Shown here: in pieces, positions 36,223 through 52,203 of the stretch | Layout of the letters: every line of letters begins with the position of its first letter | Position numbering within the stretch: the stretch's first letter is position 1 | NCBI GenBank assembly: GCA_051294375.1 | Contig: CM119263.1 | Location: 4,612,126-4,676,125 of the forward strand | From: Paraspadella gotoi | Taxonomy: Eukaryota; Chaetognatha | DNA length: 64,000 nt | Direction: 5' to 3' | Program-made: the position numbers and the translations under genes | The notes under the pieces: model-generated | Database searches by the model: none | Told to the model about the DNA's origin: nothing | Seen by the model: only the letters and a program-made list of their open reading frames with translations

Positions 36223-36381
36223 CTTTTCTGATAAATTTATACACTATCGCAGTGTAAGACATGCTATATTTCAAACTCTCAATTGTTAGATAATTTTAAG
36301 GCTCAAATTATAATTTTTTTTAAGGTTTTGCCCGAAGTTCATCCCGTTCCAAAAGTCGCCACCAAAGTAGAAGCGAATTAA
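33116..36381 (+). CDS. Downstream member of tandem paralog pair (family not recognised)
   Basis: Ten exons: 33116-33236, 33403-33625, 33817-33909, 34081-34219, 34838-34941, 35122-35203, 35277-35375, 35595-35714, 36059-36157 and 36325-36381 (stop TAA). All phases agree, giving 378 residues. The start (AAAGATGGCGG, MADSETPQV) is the first ATG with good context after a purine-rich leader. EPPLRSSTPD near residue 28 matches RRPLRASTPD of the neighbour. Next come an Ala/Pro-rich segment and a short Asp-rich run. The shared helical region follows (NQCLAIQDT, SRRRRRHLDIYLSC, WLDYIEYLLMKC, FHHLFKAVKGV, NLKIRSAVQHL, LYEKQLEMEKK, PPERVGDLTVE). Exons 4, 5, 7 and 8 match the neighbour's counterparts base-for-base in length (139, 104, 99, 120). 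It lacks the long acidic N-terminal exons. No domain recognised; no signal peptide or membrane segment. An ATTAAA at about 36513 could be its poly-A signal. Confidence 0.85.
34224..34551. repeat. GA arrays with flanking 24-bp direct repeats
   Basis: GA-rich array 34224-34355, a unique stretch, then a second GA array 34418-34526. A 24-bp sequence beginning AGGTCTGTCCCC precedes the second array (34397-34420) and recurs right after it (34528-34551), a sign of duplication or slippage. Confidence 0.9.
34949..35091. repeat. (CT)n microsatellite
   Basis: CT array in the intron between 34941 and 35122 of the downstream paralog. Confidence 0.95.
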
Positions 36382-36756
36382 AAGTCTTGAGGCGTCAGAT
36401 GGAACAACCATTGCATTGTATTTCATTGCGGATTTTGTTTCTTGCATTTTGTTTGTAATTTTTTGGTCGTCTACTTTTTATGTTTGTACGAGCATGCCAG
36501 TTTTTTTTTTCATTAAATTTACGGCTTACGGATAATTTTAGTTGTTTATTTTTGTTAAATGACAGTGAGACTTACTTCTTCATAACTAGTCTTAAAAAGG
36601 AAACTCTGAAACTTCACTGCGCAAAAAAAAATTATCATTTTTGAATCATGAACAATCGATTTGGTGTATATTTCCTTTCGATTACTTTCAACGTGGACAG
36701 GACAATAAATTGTTATTTATCGTGATAGGATCCGGATTTCACAGCAACAGGTTACC

Positions 36757-36880
36757 ATGGCGACCGACCCTTCAACAATTCCGGTGATTGACTTCGACGA
36801 GATCGCCCGAGTCCAACTGGGCGATCCTCTCCAAGGCGTCCGCTTCCCTCGGTCCTCGTGGATCGCGGGAAAAGATCCAG
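36757..36880 (+). CDS. Possible first exon of an unrecognised protein
   Basis: ATG in strong context (TTACCATGGCGACC) reads MATDPSTIPVIDFDEIARVQ and continues in well-biased codons to a donor (GATCCAG/GTGACG) at 36880. If unspliced, the frame ends at 36972. The IPVIDF start resembles the N-terminus of 2-oxoglutarate/Fe(II) oxygenases of the isopenicillin-synthase type. No other part of that fold was found downstream, so this is only a hint. It may be a gene start stranded from its body. Confidence 0.35.
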
Positions 36881-36972
36881 GTGACGTTGCGAGGTGGAAC
36901 GCCTGCTCTGGGTCGGATGCAAGTCCAGATGACGCTGGAAAGATAGAGAATTTAATTGGTCTTTTGTTTTGA

Positions 36973-39900
36973 TTTCATTTCATATTCGTTTTACTTTTTT
37001 TTTTAATATTCTTCAGGTATTCTCTTTTATTCTGTAGGGAAGAAACTAATAATTCGCTTCTTTCCTTCTTATTCTCTCTTTCTCCTTTACTTCCCTTTCT
37101 TAAATAGGAGTGGGACTCCGGTTATGAATTATATATCATTTGTTACTTCTTCATATTGTTGCATCTTCATCTTCATCTTCTAATTTACCTGAGATTTATT
37201 ACGATAGCTAAATAACTAAATGCAAATAAAAATATAATGTTTCTTTATTATTATAATCATTGTTTATTTAGGACAAATATTCAACACATAATACATTAAG
37301 AATCTAAGAATATATCTCTTACACTTATTCCTTTCCTCTTTCCCCTCTCCCTTTTTCAGCTCTTCTCCTTCCTTCCTTTCTTCCCTCTTTCTCCTTTCTT
37401 CCTCTTCCCTTTTTTTCGCTCCTCTCTCTCCTCCCTTTCCCTTTCTTCCTCTTGTTCCCTTTCCTCCATTACTCTGTTCCCTCTCTTTCCTTCCCCTGAT
37501 TAAATAAGTATTTCTCTCCCCCTCACTTTTCTTTCCTCCCTCTCTTTCTCTTCCCCGGCCTCTCTTTCTTCCTCCCCCTTCTTTCTCTTCTCTTCTCTTC
37601 TCTACTCTACTCTACTCTACTCTACTCTACTCTACTCTACTCTACTCTACTCTACTCTACTCTACTCTACTCTACTCTACTCTTCCCCTCACCTATAATC
37701 AGTGTTGTCAGTCTCCAGGACCCAAAGGCAATACCTTCTCTTCTCTTCTCTTCTCTTCTCTTCTCTTCTCATTCCCTCTCTTCTCTTCCCCTCACCTATA
37801 ATCTGTGTAGTCAGTCTCGAGGACCCAAAGCAATCCCCCTCCAGGATTGAAGTTGACTCTCATCTTTCCTCCTTCTCCATCCAATGGAATCGCGGTTCCA
37901 ATTTTGTTTTTTTCTTTTCCTCCTTGTTTGAATCTCTTTTCAATTCGGATGCTGGAATTTAGGAATCAATTTAATGTAATTGCAATTGTAATTTTAATTC
38001 GATCTTATTCAATTCAACTTTTTGTACACATTTAGTAAAAGGAAAAGAAAATACAATTCATTTACTGTTATTTTATTTAGATAAGTTTTTTTTTCACGAA
38101 AGCGCCCAGTTTCTAAGCGGTAATCAGCTTATCAGATGAGAAATCACGATAATTTTTTTCAATGTGTGATCCTAACTGATCATAACAGATCATAACTGAT
38201 CATAACTGTTATTGCGGTACAAGTAATTTTTTTACCTAGTTATTTTTTCAACTTGCATCATTTTTTCAACTTGCACCATTTTTTTAACTTATACAATTTT
38301 TTTCAACTAGCATCATTTTTTCAACTTGCATTGTTTTTTCAATTTGCTTCTTTTTTTAAACTCGCTCCACACACTTCCCTACCCACTAAGGCGGGACAAA
38401 ATTGATCACTTTTTATCATTAAGAGTTCTATAATATAAAATTCATTTGTCCATCATATACTTAATCAAAATTTATTATCACTTTTTTAAATAGTGAAGCA
38501 CAGTATAACATTGAAGCATTTAAATATTTATCAATGCATAGGCAATGAAAAAATTGTTTTTTAAAAATTTTATTTTTTAAAAGCGGATTCAGATAGCCAA
38601 TAAAAAGTTGTCTACACAAAGTATAATGCGTTTTTCAATATTTCGATGATAAGTGGGTCAAATAATTGAAAAACTCTTTAAAATCATCATCATCATTGTC
38701 GTACCATAATTTTTATAGTTTTTGCTAATTTTAAGCAATAAAATAAAAAAAATTGAAAATCTTGTAGTAATATTTTTTATTTATTTTTTTAATCTTTACC
38801 CGAATCCGTTTTTAAAAATTCTGATTTTGAAAAAAAGAATTTTCTTGATTTTAGTAATATGATAAACTTTAAATGCTTCTATGTTATTAACTATACATAA
38901 AATCTTAATTTTTTTTGTAATTTCATAATCCTACAGGGATGCTCTAACGTTATTTATATTACAGAATTCTTAGTTTTTACTTTGTTCTGCCTTACTACCC
39001 ATACACAAAATTTCTTCTCAATCTATTCATCCAAGTTTTTAAATTTTTTTTATTTGAACTTATTTTCACTCGCACGATTCCATCAAAACTTTATATTCAG
39101 CTCAATAACACACTTTTCTACCCATACACAAAATTTCATTCCAATTTATCCGTCCAATCACGAGTAATTAGAGTTTTTTTTGCTAAGGGGGGACGGACGG
39201 ACAGACAGACGATGTTCTGACATGACCGACAAGATTGAGGGGGCGGACCGACGGACCGACAAAGTAGATTATAGAGTCGGGATCGACTGATAAGCAGATC
39301 CGACTAAAAATGAATGGATAATTTTTACAGTGCTTGTACCAATTTCATACAGTCTTCTTTTTTTTAATTTCTGCGATCGCGGGCACATTAGCGTGGGCGG
39401 TTATTAATTCGGAAATGATTAATAATTAATCAGGTGTTTTAGAGATTGAAAGTAATAACGCGTTCCGTGATTGAACAAGTTTGAGCAAACGATGCCGGAT
39501 CTTCCCACGATCATTAGCGGTCAGCTGCGGATCAGATAATCAATTAATTTAAAAAAAAAAGGAAAAAAATATAAAAAAGAGAGAAGCAGGTTTGGAATAC
39601 CATTTGACCGCCCTTTGTAACCCGCTAACCCGAATTCCCAAGACACCACGACCCGAGGTCGGTACATTCCATGGTGCCCTTCAAACATGGAATGCGGCAT
39701 ACAACGTATTTGGATGTAACTTTTTGTTGTACACTTTGGATGTCATTTTTCATTTTTTGCGCACCGCCGCCCCCAATTTGACCTAGATGTTAGAGAAGGT
39801 CGATGGCGGATATCCTGCAGATGACATTCACAGAATACCTGAACTTGGGAATATCCCTCCGTCCTGCAACTCACTCTCCCTTATGGCTGGGATTACAGCG

Positions 39901-40670
39901 GGCAACCAACGCCCGCCGAGGTGAAGAAGGGATTCTTAAAAAGGGAGTCATTTTACTGACCGGCGGGTACTGATTATATATAATATAAGATAACATAAAA
40001 AATATAATCTAATATATTGTATCTGATGAATTTATTTATATCAATTCAAATAAAAATAGTATTAAAACTAAATAACTTCGAAAAAGGTTGATAAAAAATT
40101 TTACGCTTACATTCTCAAAAATTGTGAGTGAATTAAGATAAGATTGTGAAAACCTATTTCGGTGGTTTTTTCCTAAATAAAATAGATACGATCAATATAA
40201 AAATTCATTTACATAATGAATTAGTTATCCTGTCCCTGGACGTGCTCTGACGGACGGATGGACGGACGGACATCATTTTTTTAAATAATTTATCATAGTT
40301 CGATGTTCTGACATGACTATTTAAGTGTATGACCGACAAGATTGAGGGGGCGGACCGACGGACCGACAGAGTGGATTATAGAGTCGAAATCTGCTGAAAA
40401 GCAGATCCGACTAAAAACAATTTTCTGTTTTTTAATTAATATGTTACAAGTTATTTTCAAAAAAACATCTCGAAAACCCTGTATTTATCCCTAATCTTTG
40501 ATTTCAACCCTAACCCTAATTCCTTACCTTAATCCATGATACCTAACTTACTTTATTCCCAAACCCTAAACGATAATCTTTAACCTTTAATCCCTAAACT
40601 TAATCCTTAACCAAATTCCTAATCTAATCTTTAACCCTAATCTTTAACCCTAATCCTTTCATTCATTCAC
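36973..40670. other. Repeat-rich intergenic region
   Basis: Pyrimidine-rich tract with a CTACT array (37592-37684) and a roughly 105-bp spaced duplication around CCTATAATC (37690 and 37795). An 18-bp tandem repeat with core TTTTTTCAACTTGCATCA lies at about 38243-38350. A GGAC/GACC-rich module occurs twice (about 39200-39308 and 40297-40415) with shared ends GCAGATCCGACTAAAAA. Degenerate telomere-like CCCTAA repeats lie at 40505-40660. No supported exon was found. Confidence 0.6.
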
Positions 40671-41030
40671 CTTCCATCGGCCATTTGGGTGTAATCGCTG
40701 GAAGCGCAATCAAAGACCAGGAAGGGCGAGTGCTTGTAGTAGTACCACCGGCCCAAATACTGACGAAATAAAAACGTTTAGTATCAAATAGACGATCGAT
40801 ATTTAAAATCAAATAGAATTAGTTAAATAATCAAATTGAATAAATGATAAATAAATCAATCGAGTCAATCAAATCAATCAAACTAATATGCTTGCCTCCT
40901 CGATGTCAAAATTGTCCATTGGGGTCTTTTGATTGCATTCTCGTCCACATTCACATTCTTGATCGCATCTCGTCGTCTCGATGCAAACAAGCAACGTGAT
41001 GACCAAGCAGAGGAGAAAACGTCCAAGCAT
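40671..41030 (-). CDS. Secreted lipocalin, first two exons
   Basis: Exon 1 (41030-40896, 45 codons) encodes a signal peptide (MLGRFLLCLVITLLVCIETT), a small Cys-rich linker (CDQECECGREC) and NFDIEE. Exon 2 (40759-40671) continues YLGRWYYYKHSPF and DCASSDYTQMADG, ending at a GGAAG/GTGAAT donor in phase 2. NFDxxxYLGRWY is the lipocalin GxW signature at the mouth of the barrel, closest to apolipoprotein D-like members, which bind small hydrophobic ligands. The intron between them has a GC donor (GAGGAG/GCAAGC) and an AG acceptor (CGTCAG), 136 bp, phase 0. I found no exons for the remaining barrel strands at lower coordinates, so the gene is either truncated or its other exons are too diverged to see. 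Confidence 0.7.
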
Positions 41031-41039
41031 TTTTGTTCG

Positions 41040-42473
41040 TCGTTGGGAAAAAAATTTAAGTAAAGTTTTTTTTCACCTTTTAAATGTTAAATAAAATTGA
41101 AAGTAAAAATAAAAAGAATTTGATTTTTTTTTTCATGATTTGATTTTATACTCTAGTCTCTATCTCGAACTAATTGAAAAAAGTTAGAACATTTTCTCAC
41201 TTGTTAAATTAATCAATTTACAATTTACAATTTTTTTCAATGTAATTTTGTTTATTTAATTACTTTAATAATACGGTTCTGGTTCTGAAAATAAAGGTTT
41301 AATAATTCATTTTGATTAACGCATTCTTTACGGTTTAAGTACAAAATTTAAATTTCGAGTTCCGTATCGTATGACGTTTTTTTTAAAACGATGTTAAGTA
41401 ATCTTTTAAAACTAAACGAATTTTTTTTTTCTTTTTCGCTCGATGAGTAAAAAGACGAAATTAGATTCTGGAGCGTTGACCTTCTTCACTCGAATCTTCA
41501 AATCTTCACAACTTCACAGATGTGAAACGGAAAGACTGAGATTTTTGACAGAAACAGATCGTTTTCTAATTCCCGAAATTCTTTTTTTTTCGCGAAAAAA
41601 AGAATTGTTCTTTAAATTTAGTTAAAAATGTTTTTTTTTAAGTCTTGACGGAAAGATTTTTTTAAATTATTCGCCGATTTATTCGCTCAGCTAAATATTA
41701 AAAAATAATACTGTAGTAAAAAATTTTAACATTCTTTATATAAGATACGCTATTCGATCTACCTAATGGTCAAAATATACTAACTTTTATAATTAATTCT
41801 AAAAAAAATAATACAACATAAAAATTGTATTTAGCGATGTTACAGTCATTTGCTTTATTTATACATTATTACAAACTATTTTATCAGTGAAAAAAAATAA
41901 ATATAAAAGAAATGAAGAAAAGGAAGAGAAATGAGGAATCGAAGCAGAAAAATGAAGAAGACGAGTTTGGGCGAGACGCTGAAAGAGGAGAGGGAAGCAA
42001 TCGTTATTTCGTCAAGCCGACAAACAAGAAAGCAAGCAAGCAAGCAATCATGCAAGCAAGCAAGCAAGCAAATATGAAGAGAAATTGTTCACGTATATTA
42101 ATTAATTATACATACCTAACAATCAATTAGGTAAAGGCACAACCATATCTAAACAAATAAAATAGCGAAAACCAAACCAATCAACCAAACAAACAATTCA
42201 ACCAACCAAACAGCCAATCAACTAACACACCAGCCAAACAACCAAACAAACAGCTAATCAACTGGTCCAACTAACACACCAGCCAACCAACAACCCAGTA
42301 AATCATCAACCCAATCTAACCAACCTACATAACAATCAAACCAATCAATCAAACCAATAAATCCAACCCACCAACAGATAAAGCCACTCAATTCAATCAA
42401 ACCAACAAATCCACCAATCGAACAAAATAATTAAACCTATCAACCAACCAACACGGCAATCAAAACGATTAAA
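41040..42473. other. AT-rich region and degenerate CCAA-type repeats
   Basis: AT-rich sequence to about 42030, then a degenerate AACCAAnCAATC array (about 42150-42490). No gene seen. Confidence 0.6.
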
Positions 42474-42686
42474 CTAACCAATCAACTCAAACCAATGAAA
42501 CTGACCCCTTTTATTGTTCGCTCTCCGTTGAAGAATCTCCCTCCTTAAATTTTCTATCATGTCGCACTTCGATCTGTCGAGGAACCAGTGGGCGGTCGTC
42601 ACCACCGGTTTGGGCGTCGACGGACGAGTGGAGGTCGAGTTCGGAGGCCGAGCTGATTGGAGAAAAGGGGGAAGGGATAAACTCTT

Positions 42687-42746
<60 letters not shown>

Positions 42747-45700
42747 CAGCTAATAGTTTCTAGAATTGAGATCTCCAAACCAATACACCCTGTAATGAGA
42801 TTGGGGAAATGTGTGACAGGTCACCAATTTCTAGAAATGAGGTCCTGACAACGGAAATTGGAAACCGAAGATCGATACGAGGAAATCTGAGGCAAACGTC
42901 ATTCATTACACGCTCGCGTTGCTTGGCAACGGAAAAGCGGTTTCTAGGTGAAAAACGAAACGCGTCCTTTGTAATTACAACTAAGGAATGAAGATTGATC
43001 TTTTGTTGCTACTTTGTTTAGCTCACGAGGGGCGCTGTCGGCAACTGACGGAAACCATTATTTGTAATAAAAGTAGAGCAGTTTTTCCTACATTTGCTCT
43101 TCAAAATGTCGTTGTTGTACTCTTCTGTTTTCTTCCCCTCTCCTCTTTTCTCATATTTTCTCTACTCTTCTCTTATTTTCCCTTCTCTTCTCTTATCTTC
43201 TTTTCTCTTATCATTTTTTCTCCTATCATTTCTTTTCTTACCTTCTTTTTTTCTACTTTTTTCTTCTCCTCCCTCTCTTCTCTTCTTTTTTCTTCTCTTC
43301 TTTTCCCTTCTCTACTCTTCTCTTNNNNNNNNNNCTCTTTTCTTCTCTTCTCCTCCTTCTCTTCTCTTCCCCTCTCCTCTCTTCTCTTCTCTTCTCTTCT
43401 CTTCTCTTCTCTTCTCTTCTCTTCTCTTCTCTTTCCCTCTCGTCTCTTCTCCTCTCCTCCTTCTCTTCCCTTCCCTTCTCCTCTCTTCTCTTCACTTCTC
43501 TCCTCACCTGTCACATTTCCTCCTCCCTCTCCCTTTGTCGTCGGCGTCGAATAAACATCATAGTCTTCGTCCACACAAACTCCAGATCCTCCAGCGACGT
43601 AAGGCGGAAGTCGGTCGCAGTCGAGTAGAGGATCCCAGTCTCGTCCGTAGTGGCTCACGATGGGCATGCACCACTGGCGAGCCCGTTCACAGACAGAGCG
43701 GCAGGCTGGCCGGCCTGTAAAAGAGATTAGAAGGGTCATTTGAGTAGCATTGCACTACTGGCGAGCACGTTGGCAGACCGAGCGGCAGGCTGGGAGGCCT
43801 GTAAAAGAGATTATAGAAGTCAGAAGGGTTTGGAGTGAAAGTGAAAGTGCAAGACGGTGATTCGCCACAAGCTTAACAGGAGGCAGGATAAGTTTATTTA
43901 CGGAATAAATTATATTTTTAGAGATCAATAGTATAGAGTCATCCAAAATAGTATAATTTTTTCTAGGTTGGTTTTTCTCAAGGGGTAATGTAATTTGTAA
44001 TATAATTTATGACTTAATTTGTTACGTAACGTGATGTGACGTGACATGACGTAACGTGACGTGACGTGACGTGACTTACCAGTTGGGAAATTTATGGTGA
44101 TGTTCGTGCAGGGCGGCATGTAGATGCTGAAAAGAAATAAAAAGTGGATAAACTGCGCCAAGGGGTAGATATTTTTTCCTATCCAGGGTTACCCCTTAGG
44201 AAGGCAGTCTTTTGTGCCCCAATGGGATCTGCTGCAGGGATGCCCCTAAATGCTAAAAAAGTTATCCCCCATGGTTGAATACCCAGGTGCATAGTTTTCG
44301 TACACCCCCAGAATCCGTCCCTAAGTAAGACCACCGGACGTCGCCCCTTGCCATCCGCCAAGGGGAAGGCGTTTATTGTGACGTTATACTTGCAACCCTC
44401 CCTCTCCCTTTCCTCTCACCCCATCTCTCCAACCCCCCCTTTACTTCCCTTCCATCACCTGCAGAGCGTAAAGAGGAGATACATTTTCCCGCAGCCGACG
44501 TCAACTAAAGTGAGGAAATGTTTCATGGCGAGGGCGGCCTCTTCGTGGGAGTTGTGACCTGGGGTGTTGAAGGAGTGGAGAGGCGGGCAGTGAAAGGGGT
44601 GGGGAGCGGAAAATAGACTTAGAAGGGGATAGGAAGGGAAAAGTAAATGTGTCGGGAGACGAGAAGAAACTGGAGAACGGCGCCTCCTTTCAAGTATGGA
44701 AACTAATGGAAATCCATAAATAAGATAAGAATGGATTCGTACAAGTAGGATTTTGATTTTGAGCCTTTGGACAATCGGTGTCCTGTGAAGCCTTCCTTTC
44801 TGCGCTCTCCTCTCCTCTCGTCTCACTCCTTTCATTCTCTTCTCTCTCTTCTCTCTCTCGTCTCTCTCTCTCTCTCTCCTCTCGTCTCTCTCTCTCGATC
44901 TTCTCTCTCTCCAAATTTGCATTAAATCTACTCGCGCTCAAAACTCCCCGACTAAAGCGCACGTGCCTTCAAGTGAAAGCGGTACACGCCAAGTTTACGT
45001 GCGCAACACGCAATCGACGTGCGCGTGAGAATGACATTTTGGTGGATCACCCAATTCTTTCTTTTACATCGTTCCATTGTTTTATCAGATTTATTTACTC
45101 TAATTAAATTCTTAGATTAAACTTTTCTTTTCTTTTCTTTTCTTTTCTTTTTTTTTCTTTTTTTTTCTACCCTAAGTCTAATCATCCTGTCTTTCTCCCT
45201 TTCCCTCTCTCTCTCTCTCTCCTCTCTCTCTCCTCACTCCCTTTCACTCTCTCCCTATCACACCCACTCTCTCTCCCTTTCTCTCTCGACAGTCATCAGC
45301 TTCCTTCCTTCCTCTCCTTTCTCTTTTTTTTCCTTTCTACTCCCCTTAATCCCCGGGGAAATTTCCATTTCGTCCAAACGCTGACCCCCGGTTGTCCAGT
45401 TCTAGTCGGTCAGTCAGGCTGAGGTCAGCGCCAAAGATCAGCCGTCCATGAAATAAGAAAAAAAGCTGAACCACTGCTGAAGAAAAAAATTAAAAAGGAA
45501 AAAGAAAAAAAAGGAAATAGGATAGGAATAAAAGGAAAATCGAAAAGAAGCGAAATGAAAGACAAACGCTGAAAAAAGGAAATAAAGGAAAAGAATGAAG
45601 GAAATAGGATCCACAAGATAAGAAAAGAATAAAGAGACAAAAGAAGAAAGAAAGAAAGAAGAAAGAAAGAAAGAAAGAAAAAGATAGAAAGAAAGAAAGA

Positions 45701-46183
45701 AAGAAAGAAAAGAAAGAAAGAAAGAAGAAGAAAGAAGAAAGAAAGAAAGAAAGAAAGAAAGAAGAAAGAATGAATGAAAAAAAAATAAAAGAAAACCGAT
45801 GATATGAAAACTAGATGTCACAACTACCGACCAATTTCATTCCCGTAAATTATTCACATTAACCAAATCGCAAAATCTAAAAAATATTCACGTCCCAAAA
45901 AACTAAGCAATGAACCAACCAAACAAGCCAACCAACCAACCAATCAAACGCCTCTGTTTTATATTACCCAATGTGTTTGGAAATTCCGTCCAGTTATAAC
46001 CGACTTCGCGGCAGAGAGAGGTCGTTATGGGCTCGCAATGGGTCTCCTGGAAAACAGAAGGAAACAGGGAGAAAGTTGGGGAGAGAGAGAGGGAGAGAGA
46101 GATAGAGAGAGGGGGGAGAGTTTGGAGAATCTAATAAAAGAACGTCATAAAGGATGCCGTTTTTGGAGGCGAAGCAAGACCAG
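42474..46183 (-). CDS. Frizzled-type cysteine-rich domain (CRD) protein, partial
   Basis: Exons in transcription order: a likely 46183-46144 (WSCFASKNGILYD, weak donor), then 46046-45968, 44558-44459, 44126-44080, 43714-43508 and probably 42652 to a stop at 42474. Phases agree at all junctions. Together they encode a full Frizzled CRD: CEPITTSLC, YNWTEFPNTLGH, EEAALAMKHF, VGCGKMYLLFTLCSIYMPPC, ACRSVCERARQWC, DWDPLLDCDRLPP and GVCVDE. All ten CRD cysteines are in place. CRDs bind Wnt lipids in Frizzled and sFRP and have other ligands in related proteins. After the CRD comes a Pro/Thr linker (RPPNSTSTRPSTPKPVVTT) and about 40 residues without a membrane helix, then a stop. So it may be a secreted CRD protein, or the seven-helix part may lie on unrecognised exons. 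The signal-peptide exon was not found. A 10-N gap lies in the intron at 43325. Confidence 0.8.
42687..42746. repeat. (CT)n microsatellite
   Basis: CT array immediately upstream (on the minus strand) of the acceptor of the last proposed CRD-gene exon. Confidence 0.95.
42918..42930. promoter_or_regulatory. Perfect palindromic X-box (RFX site)
   Basis: GTTGCTTGGCAAC is an exact inverted repeat matching the RFX X-box consensus (GTnnCC, spacer, GGnAAC style). RFX factors drive ciliary genes. It lies in a small CpG-rich patch within an intron of the CRD gene, about 4.6 kb from CLUAP1. The target gene is unknown. Confidence 0.4.
43325..43334. other. Assembly gap (10 N)
   Basis: Ten N within a TTCTC/CT array. 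Confidence 0.99.
43739..43803 (-). pseudogene. Degenerate duplicate of the CRD exon start
   Basis: Minus-strand sequence directly upstream of the CRD exon at 43714 repeats that exon's acceptor and first codons: TTTTACAG/GCC, then GLPACRSVCQRARQ, an in-frame TAG and CNAT. It matches GRPACRSVCERARQWC of the real exon. The stop codon and loss of the following sequence show that it is non-functional, though its acceptor still looks usable. Confidence 0.8.
45640..45780. repeat. (GAAA)n microsatellite
   Basis: GAAA array with GAAGAAA interruptions, in an intron of the CRD gene. Confidence 0.95.
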
Positions 46184-46262
46184 CTGAAAATGAGAAGGGG
46201 GGAGAGATAAAGAGACAGAGACAGAGAGAGAATAATAGCAGGGAAGAGCGAGAAAAGAAAAG

Positions 46263-46309
<47 letters not shown>

Positions 46310-46527
46310 AGAAAGAGAGAGAGAGAGAGTAGAGCGAGAAGAAAAAAAAAAAGGAGAGAGGAGAGAGAGAAGAGGAAGAGGGAGGGTCTAGGCTTTCACT
46401 TGTGTCCGCGTGGCTTAAAAAAATTATCCATTAAAAATGCGAATATATGAGTAAGATCAAAAAAAGAGGTTTTTCCTTTGAAGGGCCAGAGAGACGAGAG
46501 AGTAGAGAGGAAGAGAGAGAGAGAGAC

Positions 46528-46562
<35 letters not shown>

Positions 46563-46859
46563 ATAGATAGAGTAGATAGGTGGTACAGTGGATCGCTAGT
46601 ACCCTCTGGACACAGAATAAAGTGGACCTAGGTAAATAATATAATAATATAATATATAATATCAATATATTAATATATAACTAATATGATTATAATATAT
46701 ATAAATATATATAGTATAGAATGTAACGATGGGTCCGTTCATTCATTGAATATCCGTTTTCTAACTACAGAAAAGCCAAACTTTTTTTTAACTACACAGT
46801 AAAAACAATGTGTATCTACTAAATATTTAGTTATTCAGAAGAAAAGGAAATAAGAGAGA

Positions 46860-46900
<41 letters not shown>

Positions 46901-47547
46901 GAGAGAGACAGGAGAGAGAGAGAGAGAGAAAAAGGGGGAGGAAACGAATACGTAACATTGGGAAAGAGTAATAAAATTTAGTTTCTATTGACTGACATAA
47001 AGTAACATTAAATATTTTAAGAGTAAGTCTGACCTTGTAGAAATCCTGTGAATGAAAACGTGATAAACATCAAAATTCAAAAGTTTAAACGTTTGTCCTA
47101 CAAAGATTGAGATTTTGACTCAAACGAATTTAGTTCAAATTCTTTCTTTTCTTATTTTTTTTCTTTCTCTTTCGTAAAATAAAATTAAAGCTTAAGAAAA
47201 ATTTCGCCATGAAAAATTTCTCGTCTTAAAAATCTTAAAACCCCAAAAAAAGTCTTAAAAGTAAAACGCGTCATGAATAATTTAATTAAGCCTAAAATAA
47301 ACGAATTGAATAATTCGGCGAAAAGAAAACTCTAATATTAAATATGATATCAGAGTTATATCCTTATCGATAATTTACATTACATTTATGTTATACAAAA
47401 GGAGGTTTTATCAGTTTAAAACAAAACAAATAAAGCTAAACAAAACCCAAAACGAAAGAAAAGAGAAACAAAAATTTAAAACAAAACGAAACAATAAAAA
47501 CAATAAATATAACAAAACACAACCCTGCGCCGCCCCCCTAAAAAGAA
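46184..47547. other. Spacer between the divergent CRD and CLUAP1 genes
   Basis: GA arrays (46260-46330, 46490-46562, 46852-46930) and AT-rich sequence. The two genes are head-to-head here, so both promoters, and the missing first CRD exon, should lie in or near this interval. I could not place a TATA box or X-box with confidence. Confidence 0.5.
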
Positions 47548-52057
<4,510 letters not shown>

Positions 52058-52203
52058 TTAATTTTTATGCATGTGATATACTTTTTTTTTATATATTCGC
52101 TGTGATATTTAGCGTAATGAATCATGCTTTATAATGTTTAACGTGTCTCGTGAAAAAAAAACCGATTTGATTAGTAATTCAATGTAATTTATTTGTAATA
52201 AAA

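Noticed and set aside
39880-39930. Alu-like stretch GGCTGGGATTACAGCGGGC
   Set aside because: No further Alu homology, A-rich linker or tail around it; a chance or convergent match to a short GC-rich string.
42559-42753. Plus-strand frame MSHFDLSRNQWAVV... as a gene
   Set aside because: It is opposite the proposed last exon of the minus-strand CRD gene, which has a good acceptor and the correct phase; the plus frame runs into a CT array.
43094-43720. Plus-strand Ser/Phe/Leu-rich frame over 200 residues
   Set aside because: It reads through the TTCTC array and the 10-N gap and then overlaps the CRD exon in antisense.
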